From: an uncultured Treponema sp.
GTDB lineage: Bacteria; Spirochaetota; Spirochaetia; Treponematales; Treponemataceae
Direction: 5' to 3'
DNA: 8,602 bases
NCBI GenBank assembly: GCA_937900125.1
Contig: CALCEK010000099.1
Coordinates: forward strand, 1 to 8,602
Below the pieces are notes generated by a model. The model was given only the letters and a program-made list of their open reading frames with translations, made no database searches and was not told the DNA's origin. The position numbers were made by a program, and so were the translations under genes. Shown in pieces: positions 6,035-8,602 of the stretch (positions within the stretch are counted from its first letter, which is position 1; every line of letters begins with the position of its first letter).

Positions 6035-7432
6035 ATGAAAAAAACAACAAGAGGCGTTGTTGCTTTTTCTGCTGCATTGTTTGCACTAACTTTTGTAGGC
6101 TGTAGCTCAAAAACTGAATCAGGTGTAAATCCAGAAAAAAATAAGTCAGTTGTGGGCTATTATACTTTTGACGAAGGTGTTTCTGACAATGAAATAAAAG
6201 ACCATTCTCCTGCCAAATCTGATGTGGTTGGAAATGCTTTTAATGGTGGCGAAACACAAGCTGGTGTTAAGGGAAACGCTTTAACATTCGGCGGAGATGA
6301 GTTTATTCAGTTGGACAACAATGTTCTTTCTGGCGATGGATTTACTTTTGCCGCCTGGGTAAAAAGTGATAGCTGGAAGATGTGGAACAGAGTTTTTGAC
6401 ATTGGTGGCGGCGATGGAACAAAGGACATTTTCCTTGCAGTTGACGGTCGTATTGCGGGAACTTTCACTGTGTACGAACAGTCAAGCGGTGCACACGTAA
6501 ATGCTCCTCTAACACCAATTCGCAAATGGGTTCACCTTGCGGCAACATTTGGTAACGGAAAAGTTGCTTTGTACGTAAACGGAAAACTCGCCGAAGAAGC
6601 AGACCTTGACCTTTCTATGAAAGATATTGCCGAAGCTGATGGCGTTTATATCGGGCGTTCAAACTGGGCAGCAGACCCCTTGTTCAAAGGCGCAATGGAC
6701 GAAATTGTTGTGGCAAAAACTGTTTTTTCAGCTGAACAAATTGAAGAGCTTTACAAGGCAAACGCAAGTGCTGACACAGGAAGTGTAAATGTTGCAGATG
6801 CAAAACCATTCAAATTGAGCGATGCAAAAGCCACCGCAACTTATTACACATTTGATGATGGTGTAAACCCAATCGATTCTGTTTCTGGAATCAATTCAAC
6901 TACAAATGCAACAGAAACAACTTCTGGTCATAGCGGAAATGCAATCGTCTTAAACGGAGACGAACAATTCATCGAATTGAATAAAGATTTGTTTGCTTCT
7001 GACGGAATTACAATTTCTTTGTGGGTAAATCCAACTGAGTTTAACGATTGGTCACGAATCTTTGACTTAGGCGACCAGGCAACTGACGCTTGGCTTGGAA
7101 AAGACCCCGCTGGAAAACTTCGCATTGACGTAAATGGTCCATCTGGGAACATTTCTTTGGTCGGCGAACTTCCGCAAAATGGAACTTGGACACACGTTGC
7201 TGTAACGCTCGGAAACGATGAAGCCGCGCTTTATGTAAATGGAAAAATGGCAATGAACGGCGGAACAGAACTTACTCCAGCGGTTCTTGCAAAAACTGCA
7301 ACAGGTCTTTATCTTGGTCGTTCAAACTGGCCAGACCCATATTTCAACGGAAAAATGGACGATGTTTTAATTATACAACGCGCTTTGTCCGAAGCAGAAA
7401 TAGCCTCTGTTTTCAAAGGAATTGAAAAATAA
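6035..7432 (+). CDS. Lipoprotein with two tandem LamG-like carbohydrate-binding domains
   Basis: A 465-residue exported protein. The signal sequence MKKTTRG with a hydrophobic core ends in the lipobox-like FVGC, giving Cys23 as the lipidated residue, followed by a polar SSKTESG tether. Two concanavalin/laminin-G-type jelly-roll domains follow, about 40-243 and 267-465. They are clear internal duplicates: YYTFDEGV (42) and YYTFDDGV (270); WVKSDSWKMWNRVFDIG and WVNPTEFNDWSRIFDLG; ALYVNGK twice; and GRSNW twice, about 221 residues apart. There is no hydrolase motif, so it is probably a membrane-anchored glycan-binding protein. Binding to arabinan-type glycans is inferred from the divergent GH51 and downstream GH43 genes. 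The start is fixed by GGAGG at 6024-6028. It has its own promoter and a strong terminator, so it is a single-gene transcript. The alternative is a surface adhesin with a non-plant glycan ligand. Confidence 0.9.
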   Translation: MKKTTRGVVAFSAALFALTFVGCSSKTESGVNPEKNKSVVGYYTFDEGVSDNEIKDHSPAKSDVVGNAFNGGETQAGVKGNALTFGGDEFIQLDNNVLSGDGFTFAAWVKSDSWKMWNRVFDIGGGDGTKDIFLAVDGRIAGTFTVYEQSSGAHVNAPLTPIRKWVHLAATFGNGKVALYVNGKLAEEADLDLSMKDIAEADGVYIGRSNWAADPLFKGAMDEIVVAKTVFSAEQIEELYKANASADTGSVNVADAKPFKLSDAKATATYYTFDDGVNPIDSVSGINSTTNATETTSGHSGNAIVLNGDEQFIELNKDLFASDGITISLWVNPTEFNDWSRIFDLGDQATDAWLGKDPAGKLRIDVNGPSGNISLVGELPQNGTWTHVAVTLGNDEAALYVNGKMAMNGGTELTPAVLAKTATGLYLGRSNWPDPYFNGKMDDVLIIQRALSEAEIASVFKGIEK

Positions 7433-7437
7433 AAATT

Positions 7438-7481
7438 AAAACACTGAGTAACCAATTAACTAGTTACTCGGTGTTTTTTTT
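7438..7481 (+). terminator. Strong intrinsic terminator after the LamG gene
   Basis: ACACTGAGTAAC (7441-7452) pairs with GTTACTCGGTGT (7463-7474), 12 pairs with one G-U, around a 10-nt loop. A run of T to 7481 follows and A residues precede it. GH43 downstream therefore needs its own promoter. Confidence 0.95.
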
Positions 7482-7525
7482 GTAAAAATCATTTAATAGG
7501 TTAAATTTCGATTTTCTGAAATTTT

Positions 7526-7602
7526 TCATTCTACAAGAGTGGATGTTCCGAAGAATCTATGTGTGCTAAGTAAAAGAGATGTTTCGCTTCGCTCAATATG
7601 AC
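7526..7602. repeat. Dispersed intergenic repeat, copy 2, with inverted ends
   Basis: It begins TCATTCT and contains GTTCCGAAGAATCT (7545-7558), identical to copy 1 at 1761-1774. It closes with an approximate inverted copy of its own start (7577-7602, AGATGTTTCGCTTCGCTCAA then TATGAC). The inverted ends and intergenic position fit a small non-autonomous palindromic repeat. It differs from copy 1 in the middle, where the GCACACT hairpin is absent. Confidence 0.6.
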
Positions 7603-7629
7603 TTAAAGTAGCGTGGCAAAGCTCGAAAT

Positions 7630-7657
7630 TTGACCTAATAGAAAATCTAAAAATAAT
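7630..7657 (+). promoter_or_regulatory. Possible GH43 promoter
   Basis: TTGACC (7630-7635, 5 of 6), a 16-bp spacer and AATAAT (7652-7657, 5 of 6). The predicted transcript would begin about 7664, inside the GGAGG site. Either the Shine-Dalgarno is at the very 5' end of the message or the true promoter is further upstream. Confidence 0.35.
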
Positions 7658-7661
7658 GAAT

Positions 7662-7666
7662 GGAGG
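7662..7666 (+). promoter_or_regulatory. Shine-Dalgarno site displaced from the GH43 start by a hairpin repeat
   Basis: GGAGG lies 100 nt before the GH43 ATG (7767), which has no purine-rich site of its own. The intervening 93 nt form a closed hairpin starting on the next base, leaving only GAATCAA (7 nt) between folded stem and ATG. It also precedes a 25-codon frame (ATG 7680) at a poorer 13-nt spacing. Confidence 0.5.
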
Positions 7667-7759
7667 TGTTACAAAAAGTATGCCTTGCTTTTTTTGTTGG
7701 CGCACGCTGGCGTACGCTAGCGTACAAAGAATGCAAAGGCAAGTATACATTTTGTAACA
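7667..7759. repeat. Hairpin-forming repeat with 10-bp terminal inverted repeats, MITE/REP-like
   Basis: TGTTACAAAA (7667-7676) and TTTTGTAACA (7750-7759) are perfect inverted ends. Pairing continues inward with GTAT/ATAC and CTTGC-type segments and a few mismatches or bulges. The apex is GC-rich, unlike its surroundings, and contains the 14-nt perfect palindrome GTACGCTAGCGTAC (7712-7725) with related GCGCACGCT and GGCGTACGC units. It sits between the GH43 Shine-Dalgarno and start codon. It looks inserted, although I see no clear target-site duplication. Confidence 0.7.
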
Positions 7760-7766
7760 GAATCAA

Positions 7767-8602
7767 ATGAATATTACTGACATTACAGAACAAGACGAAA
7801 AATCCCCACTTATTAGGCAACGTGCAGACCCATTTGTCTACTTTCATCAAGATGGCTATTACTATTTTACGGCTTCCGTTCCCGAATACGATAGAATTGA
7901 ACTTAGACGCGCTTGGTCGGTCAAAGGACTTTCCGAAGCTGACCCGCTAGTAATTTGGCGGAAGCACGCAGACGGTCCGATGAGTTGGCATATTTGGGCT
8001 CCTGAGATTCATTTTATAAATGGAAAATGGTACATTTATTTTGCGGCAGGCAGGGCAGAAGACCCTTGGTGGATTCGGACATACGTTTTGGAAAACACTT
8101 CGCGCGACCCATTTACAGGGCATTGGGAAGAAAAAGGTCTTTTGGAAAGCGAGTGGGATTCCTTTATGCTTGACACTACGGTGTTTGAAAATCATGGAAA
8201 ATGGTATGCGGTGTGGGCGCAAAAACGCGCAGAACGAACGGAAAATTCTGCTCTTTTTTTGGCTGAACTTGAATCGCCTACAAAATTAAAACTCCCGCAA
8301 ACACTTCTTTCAATTCCTGAATTTGATTGGGAATGTAGAGGTTTTAAAGTAAATGAGGGAGCGGCAGTTTTAAAACGAAACGGAAAAATTTTTATAACTT
8401 ACTCCGCAAGTGCAACCGATTCAACTTACTGCATGGGACTTCTTGTTGCAGATGAAAATGCAGATTTGACAAAAAGTGAATCTTGGACAAAATCAAAAGA
8501 ACCAGTTTTTGTCACGGATGAAAAAGCTGGAATCTTTGGACCTGGACACAATAGTTTTACACATTCAAGAGATGGAAAAACTGATTATCTTATTTATCAT
8601 GC
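7767..8602 (+). CDS. GH43 glycosidase, probably exo-alpha-L-arabinofuranosidase (3'-truncated by window)
   Basis: The frame is open to the window end, giving 278 codons; I expect a few dozen more. There is no signal peptide, so the enzyme is cytoplasmic and should act on imported oligosaccharides. The five-bladed beta-propeller residues of GH43 are visible: general base Asp21 in RADPFVYF, pKa-modulating Asp136 in SFMLDTTVFE, and general acid Glu197 in KVNEGAAV. Other family stretches are YYYFTASVPEYDRIELRRA (31-49), HIWAPEIHFINGKWYIYFAA (75-94), ITYSASATDSTYCMGLL and FGPGHNSFT. The pattern is closest to what I remember as GH43 subfamily 26 (exo-1,5-alpha-L-arabinofuranosidases); the subfamily is from memory. 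The N-terminus matches family expectations, so ATG 7767 is kept although it lacks a nearby Shine-Dalgarno. It is separated from the LamG gene by a terminator and repeats. Confidence 0.92.
   Translation, partial: MNITDITEQDEKSPLIRQRADPFVYFHQDGYYYFTASVPEYDRIELRRAWSVKGLSEADPLVIWRKHADGPMSWHIWAPEIHFINGKWYIYFAAGRAEDPWWIRTYVLENTSRDPFTGHWEEKGLLESEWDSFMLDTTVFENHGKWYAVWAQKRAERTENSALFLAELESPTKLKLPQTLLSIPEFDWECRGFKVNEGAAVLKRNGKIFITYSASATDSTYCMGLLVADENADLTKSESWTKSKEPVFVTDEKAGIFGPGHNSFTHSRDGKTDYLIYH

Larger units (their letters stand above)
7482..7766. other. 285-bp intergenic stretch made largely of repeats
   Basis: This stretch between the LamG terminator and the GH43 start holds a dispersed repeat (7526-7602), a possible GH43 promoter (7630-7657), a GGAGG site (7662-7666) and a 93-nt hairpin repeat (7667-7759). 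The open frames across it on the - strand translate repeat sequence and are not credible genes. Confidence 0.7.

Noticed and set aside
7701..7725. CRISPR-like short repeats (GCGCACGCT, GGCGTACGC, TAGCGTAC)
   Set aside because: The units are about 10 bp, contiguous and palindromic with no spacers. They form the apex of one hairpin.
7680..7757. 25-codon open frame with GGAGG 13 nt upstream, just before GH43
   Set aside because: It lies wholly inside the hairpin repeat, and its sequence is a translation of the repeat. Spacing is poor. It is kept only as an alternative coupling model in the hairpin finding.
7526..7850. Open frames on the - strand across the repeats before GH43
   Set aside because: They cover dispersed repeats and the start of the GH43 gene. 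There is no start signal or family resemblance.

Overview
The window looks like chromosomal DNA from a host-associated spirochaete, most likely a rumen or gut Treponema. It is AT-rich with strong Shine-Dalgarno sites. It has a relaxed lipobox, a small outer-membrane-type protein of a kind I associate with Treponema/Borrelia, and a carbohydrate-use gene set. The genus is an inference from style and remembered families, not from a search.

Region 1 (1-1703, + strand): three tightly spaced genes. These are a 5'-truncated or edge-starting protein of unknown function, an 88-residue unknown, and a 157-residue secreted protein that is probably a small outer-membrane beta-barrel. The run ends in a 28-nt perfect palindrome followed by a clear intrinsic terminator.

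Region 2 (1868-7481): an alpha-L-arabinofuranoside (arabinan/arabinoxylan) module. On the - strand a secreted 855-residue GH51 arabinofuranosidase is followed by an ArsR-type winged-helix regulator with a large C-terminal domain, probably a sugar-responsive regulator of the locus. Divergently, on the + strand, lies a lipoprotein made of two tandem LamG-like (concanavalin-type) domains, probably a surface glycan binder. The 527-bp divergent intergenic region holds a good sigma70-type promoter for the lipoprotein and many inverted repeats.

Region 3 (7482-8602): after a strong terminator come a dispersed intergenic repeat and a 93-nt hairpin-forming repeat, then the start of a signal-less GH43 glycosidase that runs off the window. 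Together the genes suggest that glycan is bound at the surface, arabinofuranosyl side chains are removed outside the cytoplasm by GH51, and imported arabino-oligosaccharides are finished inside by GH43. No transporter is visible here.

The most interesting signals are three. First, a hairpin repeat lies exactly between the GH43 Shine-Dalgarno site and its AUG, so that folding would restore a normal spacing. Second, the same 14-bp repeat core lies in the same orientation on both sides of the regulator-GH51-LamG block. Third, the ArsR-type regulator carries a large, unusual C-terminal sensing domain.
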